NCBI RefSeq assembly: GCF_014287775.1
Contig: NZ_JACOOZ010000003.1
Location: forward strand, 124,001-188,000
DNA length: 64,000 bases
Direction of reading: 5' to 3'
DNA from: Eubacterium_G segne
GTDB lineage: Bacteria; Bacillota; Clostridia; Lachnospirales; Lachnospiraceae
The position numbers were made by a program, and so were the translations under genes. How positions within the stretch are numbered: position 1 is the stretch's first letter; the number at the start of each line of letters is the position of its first letter. The notes beneath the pieces are model-generated. The model ran no database searches, was not told the origin of the DNA, and saw nothing but the letters and a program-made list of their open reading frames with translations. Of this stretch, positions 32,473 through 40,278 are shown in pieces.

Positions 32473-35058
32473 ATGGATAATAACGAATTTGGTTTGAGAC
32501 TGATTGCTGAATTAGATGGAACTAAATCTAAACAGCAACTCAATCAAGATATTGAAGCCTTAAAAAAGCAACTTGGGAATATTGAAATTCAAGCAAAACT
32601 CGGTAAAAATGTAGTTGCAAATTTAACAAAACAGTTAAATGCTACACAAATTAGTTTACAGAATGTAGATATTGATAAAAATGCCATCAATAGAATGGTG
32701 TCTCAGATTAACGGTGCTTTAAATCAAATTAATATAAATATTGGTGGTAATCTGAACAGTGGTGGGAATGTTCAGAATGCACAAAGGACTGGTCAACAAA
32801 TTGGACAACAGATTCAGAATGGTGTCAACTCTGTTATTCAAAAAGGTGGATTCAATAAAATATTTAAAGATTCTGGAAATGGGCTTAACAATGTTTCTAA
32901 AGATGCAGAAAAATATTTTCAAACATTATCAAACACTGTTTCGGTTCAAGAAAAACTTGGTCAAAATAATAATTTAACGAGTTTTATTGTTTCATTAAAA
33001 AATGCAGAAGGCGTAACTGAACAACTCAATTATAGGTTACAAACATTAAAAGATAATAATGGAAATATTATAGAACGTTTTTTTGAATATTCTGGTGGTT
33101 CAATTAATAACAATGGCGTTATCAAGCAAATTGATATGATAGAATCTAAAGCCGATAGTTTGCAAAGAACACTTGATAAACTAAAAAGTGAATACTCAGA
33201 TCCTAATACAACAAAACCTATTAAAGATTCTGATCATATATCGCAATTAGAAGCACAGTATCTAAAAGTACAATCTGCTATTGATGGAGTGAGAAATGCA
33301 GATAACTCTACACTTTCCTCAATGGTAAACAATGCAAACAATGAAATAAATGCTTTAGAAATAATGGGCAGAGAATTTCAAAATGCTGAAACAACAGCTA
33401 CGCAATTTAAAAATATTGACATCTCTTCAGGCATTGAACAGGCTTCAAATAGATTTGATAAATTGAAAGCTAATTCGAAAGACATTAAAGAGATGTCCAC
33501 AACCTTAAAAGATCTTGAAACTTCTTTTGCCGATGTTAATGATAAAGCTTCTCTAGATAAATTTATTAATCAGCTTCGAGTCGGAGAAAGTCAGCTTAGT
33601 TCTATAAAAGCAGAACAAAGACAATTTGTTTCTGAAACTTCACGTTTAGCCACATCCGAAGCATGGAAAAAATGGGCAGATAATAATACTAAAGCATTAA
33701 AAAAATATGGTGATCAAATAGATAATCTTATTTCCAAAATGAAAAATTTAGATGATCCAATGACAAAAGCTGAGAAAAACAATCTTATTTCACAGTGGAA
33801 TCAGATGAAAAATAATATCAGAACCGATGGATTACTTGGTATGTCGTCTGTGGATAAAATAAAAAATGCTTGGGAAAAATTTGGTGGTTGGTCTATAGCT
33901 ACTGGCAGCTTAATGAAAGGCGTTAATGAAATAAGAAAGGCTATTTCAGAATTAAAAGATGTTGACGATATTCTTACGGAAATTAGCAAAACTTCTAACA
34001 GAACAAAAGAAGAGTTAAAATCTTTAGGGAATGAATCTTACGATAGAGCAAGTAAATTTGGTCGTACTGCTCCTGATTGGTTAACCGGTGTTCAGGAAAT
34101 GAATCGAAGTGGGTTTTATGGTGAACAAGGCAATGCGTTAGCAGATACATCTACTCTTGCTCAGTCTGCTGGCGATATGACCGCCGAAGTTGCCAATAAT
34201 TGGATTTTAGCAACTAATGCTGCTTATAAATATCAAGCACAGACTGAAAAATTAAATGCTGTATTGGATGGAACCAATGAGATCACCAATCGGAACAGCG
34301 TAAATATGACAGACATTGCAAATGCGATGACAACGGTTGGTTCAAATGCTGCAAATGCAGGCGTTCAAATTAATGAATTATCAGCTCTTATTGGTACTGC
34401 TGTTGCAACTACTAAAAAAGAAGGTAATGAAGTTGGTACTGCTTATAAGTCTATTTTTGTTAATTTACAGAATACTTCTTCTAGTAAAATTCAAGCAACC
34501 TTAGAAAAAGCAGGAACTTCAATGACTGAAATTGTGAATGGAGCAGAACAATTACGTTCTCCTATTGCAATTCTTAAAGATTTGGCAAAAACCTATAATG
34601 AGTTAGACCAAAAAGATCCATTAAGATCAGAGATAACGAGGAATATTGGTGGTAAACATTATGCTAACATTTTAGGTAGCACTTTAGATGGGTGGAATCA
34701 ATATGAAAAGATGCTTAAAGATTATTCTGAAGGTTCGGGATCAGCTATGGAGGAAGCTGAGAAGTCAGCCAATAACTGGACAGGATCGCTTAATAAACTG
34801 TCTAATAGTTGGACGAAATTAGTATCTAACTTTGCCGATTCTGACGGAATTACAAAAGGAATTCAAGCTTTAGCGTCTTTGACAGATGGAGCAAGTTCTT
34901 TTGTCAAAGTAATAGATTCCATTAGCAAAAGCGTTAGTAATTTATTTGGAATTTTAGGAGGAGAGGGTTCTTCTCTTGGTGGAACTATCGGTATTTTTAC
35001 TGGTTTAATACAAAGTTTAACAGGTCATGGTGAAAATGTACTGCGCCCTTTGTTATAA
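32473..35058 (+). CDS. tail tape measure protein, N-terminal part (interrupted)
   Basis: An 861-aa frame. Residues 1-480 are helical and coiled-coil. Residues about 490-790 carry the phage tape-measure core (KFGRTAPDWLTGVQEMNRSGFYGEQGNALADTSTLAQSAGDMTAEVANNWILATNAAYK..., TDIANAMTTVGSNAANAGVQINELSALIGTAVATTKKEGNEVGTAYKSIFVNL). The frame stops at 35058 inside group I intron sequence, right after SLTGHGENVLR. The rest of the protein continues at 40781. If spliced, the full protein would be about 2400 aa, fitting a very long tail. Confidence 0.85.
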   Translation: MDNNEFGLRLIAELDGTKSKQQLNQDIEALKKQLGNIEIQAKLGKNVVANLTKQLNATQISLQNVDIDKNAINRMVSQINGALNQININIGGNLNSGGNVQNAQRTGQQIGQQIQNGVNSVIQKGGFNKIFKDSGNGLNNVSKDAEKYFQTLSNTVSVQEKLGQNNNLTSFIVSLKNAEGVTEQLNYRLQTLKDNNGNIIERFFEYSGGSINNNGVIKQIDMIESKADSLQRTLDKLKSEYSDPNTTKPIKDSDHISQLEAQYLKVQSAIDGVRNADNSTLSSMVNNANNEINALEIMGREFQNAETTATQFKNIDISSGIEQASNRFDKLKANSKDIKEMSTTLKDLETSFADVNDKASLDKFINQLRVGESQLSSIKAEQRQFVSETSRLATSEAWKKWADNNTKALKKYGDQIDNLISKMKNLDDPMTKAEKNNLISQWNQMKNNIRTDGLLGMSSVDKIKNAWEKFGGWSIATGSLMKGVNEIRKAISELKDVDDILTEISKTSNRTKEELKSLGNESYDRASKFGRTAPDWLTGVQEMNRSGFYGEQGNALADTSTLAQSAGDMTAEVANNWILATNAAYKYQAQTEKLNAVLDGTNEITNRNSVNMTDIANAMTTVGSNAANAGVQINELSALIGTAVATTKKEGNEVGTAYKSIFVNLQNTSSSKIQATLEKAGTSMTEIVNGAEQLRSPIAILKDLAKTYNELDQKDPLRSEITRNIGGKHYANILGSTLDGWNQYEKMLKDYSEGSGSAMEEAEKSANNWTGSLNKLSNSWTKLVSNFADSDGITKGIQALASLTDGASSFVKVIDSISKSVSNLFGILGGEGSSLGGTIGIFTGLIQSLTGHGENVLRPLL

Positions 35059-35525
35059 GATTGAAAATAATGTCTTTCAATTAACGTAGCGAATGCAGAC
35101 CTTTTGTGTACTTTAAAACACAATAAATCTCGAATAATGCTGGGAATCCCTAAAGCCAACAACCACAATTATCAAGGAAACGAAGATAATACGGTGTTAA
35201 TAGCAAAACAAATGTTGGATGTCATACCCATGAAAATTGGTTAAAATGACATAGTATGTTAAGTCGTACAGTATGAGTGCTGAAATGTACTCCTCTACTA
35301 CAATGGGTGGTCTATAGGTAGGTTTAATAACCGAAAGCAGTCGTTGGCTAAGTCGTATATACGATAGTTGTCTTGTAGTGACGCACAAGAATGTCAACGG
35401 TTCAGAGACTGGCAAGAGCAGGCAGATTTACAGACTAATGTTCTTCTGCTTGGATATACAGTCCCGATTTGCGAAAGCAAACGTAATGCGTTAAATAATA
35501 TTATGCTGACTTCTGAAAACAGATA
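35040..35525 (+). ncRNA. group I intron catalytic core
   Basis: Diagnostic core elements appear in order: a P2-like hairpin ATTGAAA/TTTCAAT (35060-35081), the J/P3-P4 segment GGGAATCCCTAAAGCC (from 35142), the P7 5' strand GGTTCAGAGACT (35399-35410), the P7 3' strand with GATATACAGTCCC (35453-35465), and a P9 hairpin TTTGC-GAAA-GCAAA (35468-35481). This is the pattern of phage group IA introns (T4 td, Twort, SPO1). It sits where the tape-measure frame breaks off. The 3' splice site is not evident near the core: tape-measure sequence resumes only at about 40781. Confidence 0.83.
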
Positions 35526-35566
35526 GTATTATTTTAAAATTAAATTAAAAGAAAGGAATTTTAAAT

Positions 35567-35716
35567 ATGAAAAAATTTATTTATACATTAAAACAAATAT
35601 TACCATTAACTTATTATTCAAAGTATAAAGTCCAGAATGGAGTTAAAGAACTCGCAATCTGGACTCAGTGGTTTGGTAAACCATTTAATATTAAGCGATA
35701 TACTTTAGCCGACTAA
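35567..35716 (+). CDS. small basic protein just after the intron core
   Basis: A 49-aa protein, aromatic and basic (YTLKQILPLTYYSKYKV). ATG follows AAAGGAATTTTAAAT. It overlaps the stop of the minus-strand gene that follows. Function unknown. It is the first frame after the P9 hairpin and could be an intron-associated factor. Confidence 0.55.
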   Translation: MKKFIYTLKQILPLTYYSKYKVQNGVKELAIWTQWFGKPFNIKRYTLAD

Positions 35717-35844
35717 TGGAATTTAGTCCCATTGCATTTTGGGCATGGTGGCATTGTATCGGTATCATCATCTAATACAATCACCTGTCCACAATTGTCA
35801 CAAGTATATTGACCTTTACCAGGCTTTTCTCCTGTGTTTGGCAT
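35713..35844 (-). CDS. rubredoxin-like zinc-ribbon protein
   Basis: A 43-aa protein with two knuckles, YTCDNCGQ (residues 13-20) and PPCPKCNG (33-40), with an acidic loop between (VLDDDTDTM). This matches small zinc-ribbon proteins (YjdM/zinc_ribbon_7-like) common in gut Clostridia and their mobile elements. The ATG has AAGAAAGGAGGATGGACTT in front on the minus strand. It is divergent from the HTH gene and shares the intergenic promoter region. Confidence 0.75.
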   Translation of the reverse strand: MPNTGEKPGKGQYTCDNCGQVIVLDDDTDTMPPCPKCNGTKFH

Positions 35845-35955
35845 AAGTCCATCCTCCTTTCTTAATCGTACATAATGTTATGGTAATATTATAGCACTAT
35901 GTTTGTAAGATTAATAGAACAAATCTATGGTTTATAAATATTTTAAATTTTAGTA

Positions 35956-35984
35956 TTGACAATTAACTTACGACATTGTATAAT
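35956..35984 (+). promoter_or_regulatory. consensus promoter of the HTH gene
   Basis: TTGACA (35956-35961), 17 bases, TATAAT (35979-35984), followed by GGGAGG before the ATG at 36011. This is a full sigma-A consensus, so the gene should be expressed in the lysogen. Confidence 0.88.
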
Positions 35985-36010
35985 CAAACTTGCAAACGGG
36001 AGGTATATAG

Positions 36011-36199
36011 ATGTCAGATGTCAGAGAGGTCTATGTTACTGCTGAAGTTGCTAAAATTTTAGATATTACTCCTGCTTATTTAATACGATTGGCAAAAGGT
36101 TTGAATTTATCAAATAGCCAATTTAGAGAAGCAGGAAAACGCAATTATCTTTTTAGTAAAGAATCAGTAGCAATAATCAGAGCTAATTTAAAAAAATAA
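36011..36199 (+). CDS. small excisionase/MerR-type HTH protein
   Basis: A 62-aa protein with a winged-helix-like HTH: YVTAEVAKILDITPAYLIRLAKGL then a beta wing (NYLFSKESVAIIRANL). This is typical for excisionase-like and small MerR-like DNA-binding proteins. It is driven by a full-consensus promoter and ends at a terminator (36203-36243). It probably regulates island genes or the divergent zinc-ribbon gene. Confidence 0.75.
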   Translation: MSDVREVYVTAEVAKILDITPAYLIRLAKGLNLSNSQFREAGKRNYLFSKESVAIIRANLKK

Positions 36200-36202
36200 A
36201 AC

Positions 36203-36243
36203 AAACACTCATCGCTCCGACCAAAGAACAAATGAGTGTTTTA
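36203..36243 (+). terminator. intrinsic terminator after the HTH gene
   Basis: AAACACTCAT pairs with ATGAGTGTTT around a 19-base loop; T-rich 3' end. Confidence 0.7.
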
Positions 36244-36317
36244 CATATGAGATTTCTCTCAACTCTTATTCTACTATACTTTCAAAATTTTATCAAATGA
36301 ATTTTGGAGGAATTAAT

Positions 36318-37064
36318 ATGAATGAAGTATTATCAGTTATTCAAGAGACTGAGATTCTTGGAAAGAAAGTGAATTTGTATCGCAGTATTGAAGAACCATT
36401 ATTTGAAGCGAATGAAGTTGCAAAATGGTTAGATGTAAAAAATGTAAGTCAAATGATAAAACAAGCCGATATTGACGATTCTGAAAAGGCTATATTTTTA
36501 AAATATACCCTTGGTGGAAATCAAAATTCTTTGTTTGTTTCAGAAGATGCGATGTATGAAATATTAATGCGTTCTCGAAAGAAAGAAGCAAAGCCTTTTA
36601 GAAAAGAAATAAAGAAATATCTTAAGTCTATTCGTCTTACTGGTGCTGCCATTCCTAAAGGACGTGAGCAAGAAATGGTTCAGAAATATTTCCCATCATT
36701 CTCGAAGGAAGTTCAAACTGAAATGATTAATGACTTAATTAAACAGAATAACAAATTAAAAGAATTCTATGACGATTTAATAAATACCGAAGGTCTTATG
36801 AGTATTAATACCATGGCAAAAGAACTTGCAATTGGAGAATATACATTGTTTGCTTATCTCAGAGGTAAGAAAGTATTTTTCTATGATAAGGATAAGGTAA
36901 ATGTTCCTTATGAACGTTTTAGAAAAGAAGGAAAATTTGCCGTAAAAGAAACTCCTTGTCACGATGGTAATATTCGTTCTGTGACATTTGCAACAAAAAA
37001 GGGATTAGACTATGTTAGAAAACTTCTTCGCAAAGATGGTTACTACACTGCGGAGGTTGTATAA
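36318..37064 (+). CDS. phage antirepressor, BRO-N and KilA-C domains
   Basis: A 248-aa protein. Residues 1-110 form the BRO-N domain (ILGKKVNLYRSIEEPLFEANEVAKWLDVKNVSQMI...LFVSEDAMYEILMRSRKKEAKPFRKEIKKYLKSIR). Residues 135-245 are KilA-C/ANT (MSINTMAKELAIGEYTLFAYLRGKKVFFYDKDKVNVPYERF...GNIRSVTFATKKGLDYVRKLL). Such proteins counter repressors by DNA or protein binding. ATG 36318 follows GGAGGAATTAAT; the ATG at 36297 has no RBS. The next gene starts directly at the stop codon. Confidence 0.88.
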   Translation: MNEVLSVIQETEILGKKVNLYRSIEEPLFEANEVAKWLDVKNVSQMIKQADIDDSEKAIFLKYTLGGNQNSLFVSEDAMYEILMRSRKKEAKPFRKEIKKYLKSIRLTGAAIPKGREQEMVQKYFPSFSKEVQTEMINDLIKQNNKLKEFYDDLINTEGLMSINTMAKELAIGEYTLFAYLRGKKVFFYDKDKVNVPYERFRKEGKFAVKETPCHDGNIRSVTFATKKGLDYVRKLLRKDGYYTAEVV

Positions 37065-37238
37065 ATGGAATACATAAGACTTATAGCATTAAAAGTAGAT
37101 GATTTCTCTTCTTCTATTTTCTTTGAAAACAATTATAAAATTGATGACAAGGAAATTTTAGATGTAGATAAAAAGTGTTTAGAAAATGATGGGTGTATTT
37201 GTGTTGTTTTAAAAATGACGAGTAATATAAAAATCTAA
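37065..37238 (+). CDS. small hypothetical protein coupled to the antirepressor
   Basis: A 57-aa acidic protein whose ATG directly follows the antirepressor stop; the GGAGGTTGTATAA before it serves as RBS. No family is recognised. A long terminator hairpin follows at 37250. Confidence 0.6.
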   Translation: MEYIRLIALKVDDFSSSIFFENNYKIDDKEILDVDKKCLENDGCICVVLKMTSNIKI

Positions 37239-37249
37239 TAGTGCATAAT

Positions 37250-37284
37250 AAAAGAGAATGGTTTAAATAATCATTCTCTTTTAG
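37250..37284 (+). terminator. intrinsic terminator of the antirepressor operon
   Basis: An 11-bp stem AAAAGAGAATG/CATTCTCTTTT; the 3' arm ends in TTTT. Confidence 0.78.
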
Positions 37285-37452
37285 AATTAGCAATGTAAGA
37301 TTCAAAAAAACAAAGCCCACAGAATTAAATCTATGGACTTTCGTTCTCCCCCTAAATAATTATATAATACTTTGCAAAAATGCGATACAATTTTTCGTCG
37401 TATTTTTTCGACTTTTATTGACTTAAAAAATTTAAAAGTTTTTCAAAAAAGC

Positions 37453-37481
37453 ATAGATTTTTTCTCATAATTGTGTATAAT
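37453..37481 (+). promoter_or_regulatory. promoter of the type III antitoxin RNA
   Basis: A consensus -10 TATAAT at 37476-37481 preceded by TGTG; the -35 is weak. Transcription would begin near 37488 and read the antitoxin repeats. Confidence 0.6.
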
Positions 37482-37532
37482 ATAAGTAAGAAATTAGAAA
37501 TGATTTCACTTATCTTCTCATTTCTTCGTAAG

Positions 37533-37636
37533 AAGATGTTTGTCGTAGGATAACGAAACGTTAATTAAAAAAATATCCAATTGGAAGACTGGTTCGTAGA
37601 GCCACGAACAGGGTAAACTAAAAAAAGCTCAACGAG
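37533..37636 (+). repeat. two tandem 52-bp antitoxin repeats
   Basis: Direct repeats with shared blocks AAGA, TCGTAG, ACGAA, TAA-TAAAAAAA and CAA, and compensatory changes in the paired positions. Confidence 0.85.
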
Positions 37637-37647
37637 AAGATAACATC

Positions 37648-37680
37648 TACTCCTACTCTTGCTAGTAGGAGTATTTTATT
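37648..37680 (+). terminator. leaky terminator between antitoxin RNA and toxin gene
   Basis: A 9-bp perfect stem TACTCCTAC/GTAGGAGTA followed by TTTTATT. In type III systems this terminator sets the excess of RNA over toxin mRNA. Confidence 0.85.
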
Positions 37681-37694
37681 ATACGGAGGAGAAT

Positions 37695-38150
37695 ATGTTA
37701 TTTACACGTTTGTCAGAAAAGTTTTATAATGATTATCCATCAGATCAATATCCAGAAATGATGTTAAAAGAAAATCGTCCATATACTCAAGTTATTACAG
37801 AGGTGAATGGATTAAAGTTTGCAGTTCCATTGCGTTCAGATATCTCACATCGCACAGATGTATTATGGACAGATAAACAAGCAAAGCATGGACTGGATTT
37901 CACAAAAGCAGTATTGATTCTTGATGATGAATATATTTCTGATAAACGTGCATATATAAGAGATAAGGAATATCAACATCTTCTTGGAAAAGAAAGACGT
38001 GTTAAAGAAAAGATGGAGAAATGTATTGGCAATTACAAAAAAGCAAAAGAAAATATTGAAGAAGAACATAATGCTGAGTATTGTGGTTTTTCTACACTTC
38101 AATATTTTGAGGAATACATATATCCAGATACAAACAAAGACACCAACTAA
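37695..38150 (+). CDS. type III toxin, TenpN/ToxN-like endoribonuclease
   Basis: A 151-aa protein with the pattern of the TenpN/ToxN family: N-terminal LFTRLSEKFYNDYP, then RPYTQVITEVNGLKFAVPLRSDISHRTDV, GLDFTKAVLILDDEYISDKRAYIRDKEY, and a C-terminal helix pair. ToxN-type toxins have a MazF-like fold and cut mRNA; they are held inactive by pseudoknot RNA repeats encoded upstream, exactly what is seen here. ATG 37695 follows CGGAGGAGAAT. Type III systems cause abortive infection, so this one may exclude rival phages. A terminator overlaps the stop. Confidence 0.87.
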   Translation: MLFTRLSEKFYNDYPSDQYPEMMLKENRPYTQVITEVNGLKFAVPLRSDISHRTDVLWTDKQAKHGLDFTKAVLILDDEYISDKRAYIRDKEYQHLLGKERRVKEKMEKCIGNYKKAKENIEEEHNAEYCGFSTLQYFEEYIYPDTNKDTN

Positions 38151-38163
38151 GGTGTCTTTTTAT
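38136..38163 (+). terminator. terminator of the type III toxin gene
   Basis: AAAGACACC pairs with GGTGTCTTT and is followed by TTTATATT; it overlaps the toxin stop codon. Confidence 0.8.
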
Positions 38164-38350
38164 ATTACAGGGTTAATCTCCTGCTCTTTTACTATTCTCA
38201 TTACTTCTCTATCCAAGTCCATTCTGGTATAGTCTGAACATGTGTTTTATTATTCTTTCCTATTTCATAAAATTGTAGAATATACGTTCTAATAGAAATA
38301 TGTAATATTCTGTCGTATAATATTTGGTATAAATTACCAAAGGAGGTACT

Positions 38351-39148
38351 ATGGATAAAGATTTAGATATTTCATTATTGGAATTCAAATACTTAGACCT
38401 AGTTGCTTGTTATACACATAATACTCAAACAAACAAGGGAATGACCGCAATCGGTCGTTCAAAAATAATAGATGGTCTAATCCAACTTGAAGAAAATATA
38501 CATCGAATATTAAGACAGTTAAATGCTTATGATGCTTCTTCTATTCTAATTGCAGAAACAAATTGGATGAAACGAAACCATTTTGGTAAATATATGCCAA
38601 AGAAAGGTAATAAAAAGAAAGTTGCTTTCGGACAGGTATGCACAATTGATTATGGGAAAAGTTATAAGGGTGAAATCGGGTATGTTCATCCTGGTCTTTG
38701 TATAGGAAAAAAGGATGATAAATATTTAATTGTACCAATGACAACAGGTAAGAACTGGAGGGATACTTGTTATCATCCTACGCTTAATCCAAATATGACA
38801 AAGGAACATCGTCAATGTTGTACCTCCGAAGGATTTGAAAAAGATGGTGTATTATTGATAAATGATTCAAAGTTTATGTCTGGTGGACGTATTTTAGAAT
38901 TACATGAAGTAATACCTTCTGAAATTTTAGAAGAGATACAATTGCAGTTATTGTATATTATGTTTCCAGATATTTATAGAATTTTCAATAAAGACAAAAA
39001 TAAAATTACTCGTCTTGAAAATTCAGCAAGTGATAGAGAACGACAAATTGCAAATTTAAAACTCAAAAATGAAAAATTGTCAAACAGAATTCGTGACCTA
39101 GAGTGCGAAATTAATAACATTACATCTTCTACGGAAAATCACGAATAA
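38351..39148 (+). CDS. PemK/MazF-like protein 1 with helical extensions
   Basis: A 265-aa protein. The central part (about 95-190) fits the MazF/PemK fold: VAFGQVCTIDYGKSYKGEIGYVHPGLCIGKKDDKYLIVPMTTGK, then GVLLINDSKFMSGGRILELHEVIPSEILEEIQ. The N-terminal 80 residues are helical and the C-terminus (215-260) is a coiled coil. MazF/PemK proteins are mRNA-cutting toxins. No protein antitoxin gene is adjacent; instead a small RNA with a consensus promoter follows. A -10 (TATAAT 38316-38321) precedes it. It is likely one half of a toxin-antitoxin or defence module. Confidence 0.65.
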   Translation: MDKDLDISLLEFKYLDLVACYTHNTQTNKGMTAIGRSKIIDGLIQLEENIHRILRQLNAYDASSILIAETNWMKRNHFGKYMPKKGNKKKVAFGQVCTIDYGKSYKGEIGYVHPGLCIGKKDDKYLIVPMTTGKNWRDTCYHPTLNPNMTKEHRQCCTSEGFEKDGVLLINDSKFMSGGRILELHEVIPSEILEEIQLQLLYIMFPDIYRIFNKDKNKITRLENSASDRERQIANLKLKNEKLSNRIRDLECEINNITSSTENHE

Positions 39149-39153
39149 AACTG

Positions 39154-39182
39154 TTGACAAAAGCATATGCTTTACATATAAT
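39154..39182 (+). promoter_or_regulatory. full-consensus promoter of small RNA 1
   Basis: TTGACA (39154-39159), 17 bases, TATAAT (39177-39182), located 6 bases after the PemK-like gene 1 stop. This is among the strongest promoters in the window. Confidence 0.9.
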
Positions 39183-39188
39183 ACTAAG

Positions 39189-39338
39189 TAACGGAACAGG
39201 AAGTTCCACGGAACAGTATTATATTTTTACAGAGTCCTGCTTATAAATTGCCGTGCCACTGGGTTAATGGCAGAATTTAAGTGTGAGGCTCACGGAGTTA
39301 AAGAGCACTATCATTATGGGATGATAATGCTCTTTTTC
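39189..39338 (+). ncRNA. small structured RNA 1, downstream of PemK-like gene 1
   Basis: About 150 bases from the consensus promoter to a terminator (GAGC..ATCAT/ATGAT..GCTC plus TTTTT, 39302-39338). It holds GGAAC-aggaa-GTTCC and a second GGAACAG, CCGTG...CACGG and TGCCAC...GTGGCA-like pairings. No ORF with an RBS is present. Position and strength suggest an antitoxin or regulatory RNA for the neighbouring MazF-like protein; that is inference. Confidence 0.7.
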
Positions 39339-39352
39339 AATATAAAAGATTT

Positions 39353-39378
39353 AGGAGAGTATTACTACTCTCCTTTCC
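39353..39378 (+). terminator. hairpin between small RNA 1 and PemK-like gene 2
   Basis: AGGAGAGTA/TACTCTCCT with a 4-base loop, followed by TTTCC. It may act as a second terminator. Confidence 0.5.
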
Positions 39379-39472
39379 TATTCACCTATAAACATATGTT
39401 CTGATAGTATTCTGTCGATTATTGGTATATAACGGTAATATTAAATACTAATGCTTGGGAGGATATTAGTTT

Positions 39473-39997
39473 TTGAGAGAATTAAAAGATGAAAAATTAC
39501 GATATAAATTGGATATAATTTATAAAAACATAAAAAAATTAAAAAGATTAGATATTGATAATTATTATTGTGCCAACTTATTAGATTGGTTTAATGAAAT
39601 TATTTTAAAGAATATTGCAATATTTAAGAGCAAAAATGATATTAATCAAATGGATCAAGAACTTTTTAAAAAAGAAAGACAATATGTTTATTGGATTGAT
39701 TTCGGTAGAAATATAGGAAGTGAATTTAGAGATTTACATTTTGCGGTTGTAATATTTGAATCAAAATATACAGCTCTAGTGATTCCATTAACATCTAAAA
39801 AAGATCATGATCCAACATGGATTGAAGAAAATAAAGAAGCGATTGTTGATTTAGGAATCATAAATGGCTTTCCTGATGAAACAAAAGAATGTTATGCCTG
39901 TACTTTTATGATACAATCTGTTAGTAAAAACGCCTTTCACGATATGGAGATAACCAAAAAGGATATTTTGATATTAAACTTTCTAATAATCAAATGA
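39473..39997 (+). CDS. PemK/MazF-like protein 2
   Basis: A 174-aa protein starting at TTG behind GGGAGGATATTAGTT. It has a shorter version of the same layout as protein 1: a helical N-terminus and a MazF-like segment (RQYVYWIDFGRNIGSEFRDLHFAVVIFESKYTALVIPLTSKK...ECYACTFMIQSVSKNAFHDM). The upstream region shares TATTCTGTCG and TTCT-ATAG words with that of gene 1 (about 38285-38320), so both may share regulation. It too is followed by a strongly promoted small RNA. Confidence 0.62.
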   Translation: MRELKDEKLRYKLDIIYKNIKKLKRLDIDNYYCANLLDWFNEIILKNIAIFKSKNDINQMDQELFKKERQYVYWIDFGRNIGSEFRDLHFAVVIFESKYTALVIPLTSKKDHDPTWIEENKEAIVDLGIINGFPDETKECYACTFMIQSVSKNAFHDMEITKKDILILNFLIIK

Positions 39998-40054
39998 GAA
40001 AAATATGTAATAATTTATCTCAAATTGCATATAATAGTATATCAGAAAACATTG

Positions 40055-40083
40055 TTGACACAAACGAATTGATGTGATATAGT
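40055..40083 (+). promoter_or_regulatory. strong promoter of small RNA 2
   Basis: TTGACA (40055-40060), 17 bases, TATAGT (40078-40083), 57 bases after PemK-like gene 2. Confidence 0.85.
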
Positions 40084-40089
40084 TAAATA

Positions 40090-40219
40090 GTCAATAAGGA
40101 CAGTGAATTGATATGTTAGGATTACCATTTTCCTAACGCTATTTGGCATTGAGCCAGTGAATTATATAAAAAGATATTTCTTTTATGAGCAACTATAAAC
40201 ATATAGTTGCTCTTTTTTG
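40090..40219 (+). ncRNA. small structured RNA 2, downstream of PemK-like gene 2
   Basis: About 130 bases ending at a terminator GAGCAACTAT/ATAGTTGCTC plus T-run (40187-40219). It contains CAGTGAATT twice, at 40101-40109 and 40155-40163, 54 bases apart; each copy is preceded by a G/C-rich triplet and followed by an AT-rich stretch. It also contains a hairpin GTTAGGA...TCCTAAC and TGGC-attga-GCCA. The 54-base repeat period recalls type III antitoxins. Confidence 0.68.
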
Positions 40220-40221
40220 TC

Positions 40222-40253
40222 TAAAAAAAGAGTAGTAATTTCTCACTACTCTT
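40222..40253 (-). terminator. terminator of the minus-strand zinc-ribbon gene
   Basis: Read on the minus strand: AAGAGTAGT, loop, ACTACTCTT and then TTTTTT. Confidence 0.75.
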
Positions 40254-40278
40254 CTATTCTATAGTCGGAACATTTCTT

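Larger units (their letters stand above)
37488..37680 (+). ncRNA. type III antitoxin RNA with two pseudoknot repeats
   Basis: Between promoter and toxin lie two 52-base tandem repeats (37533-37584 and 37585-37636) and the start of a third (37637). Each can form an H-type pseudoknot. Stem 1 is GTTTgtCGT/ACGAAAC in repeat 1 and CTGgTTCGT/ACGAACAG in repeat 2. Stem 2 is GGATA (37548-37552)/TATCC (37574-37578) in repeat 1 and GAGC (37599-37602)/GCTC (37627-37630) in repeat 2. Both strands of stem 2 differ between repeats yet still pair, which is strong evidence for the structure. A terminator (37648-37680) lies between RNA and toxin, as in known type III systems. Confidence 0.85.

Noticed and set aside
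35059..35525. Group II intron
   Set aside because: No reverse transcriptase and no domain V motif; the core elements (GGTTCAGAGACT, GATATACAGTCCC) are those of group I.
37533..37636. Short CRISPR-like array
   Set aside because: Only two full units, no conserved repeat-spacer division, and the differences are compensatory changes in a pseudoknot next to a ToxN-like gene.
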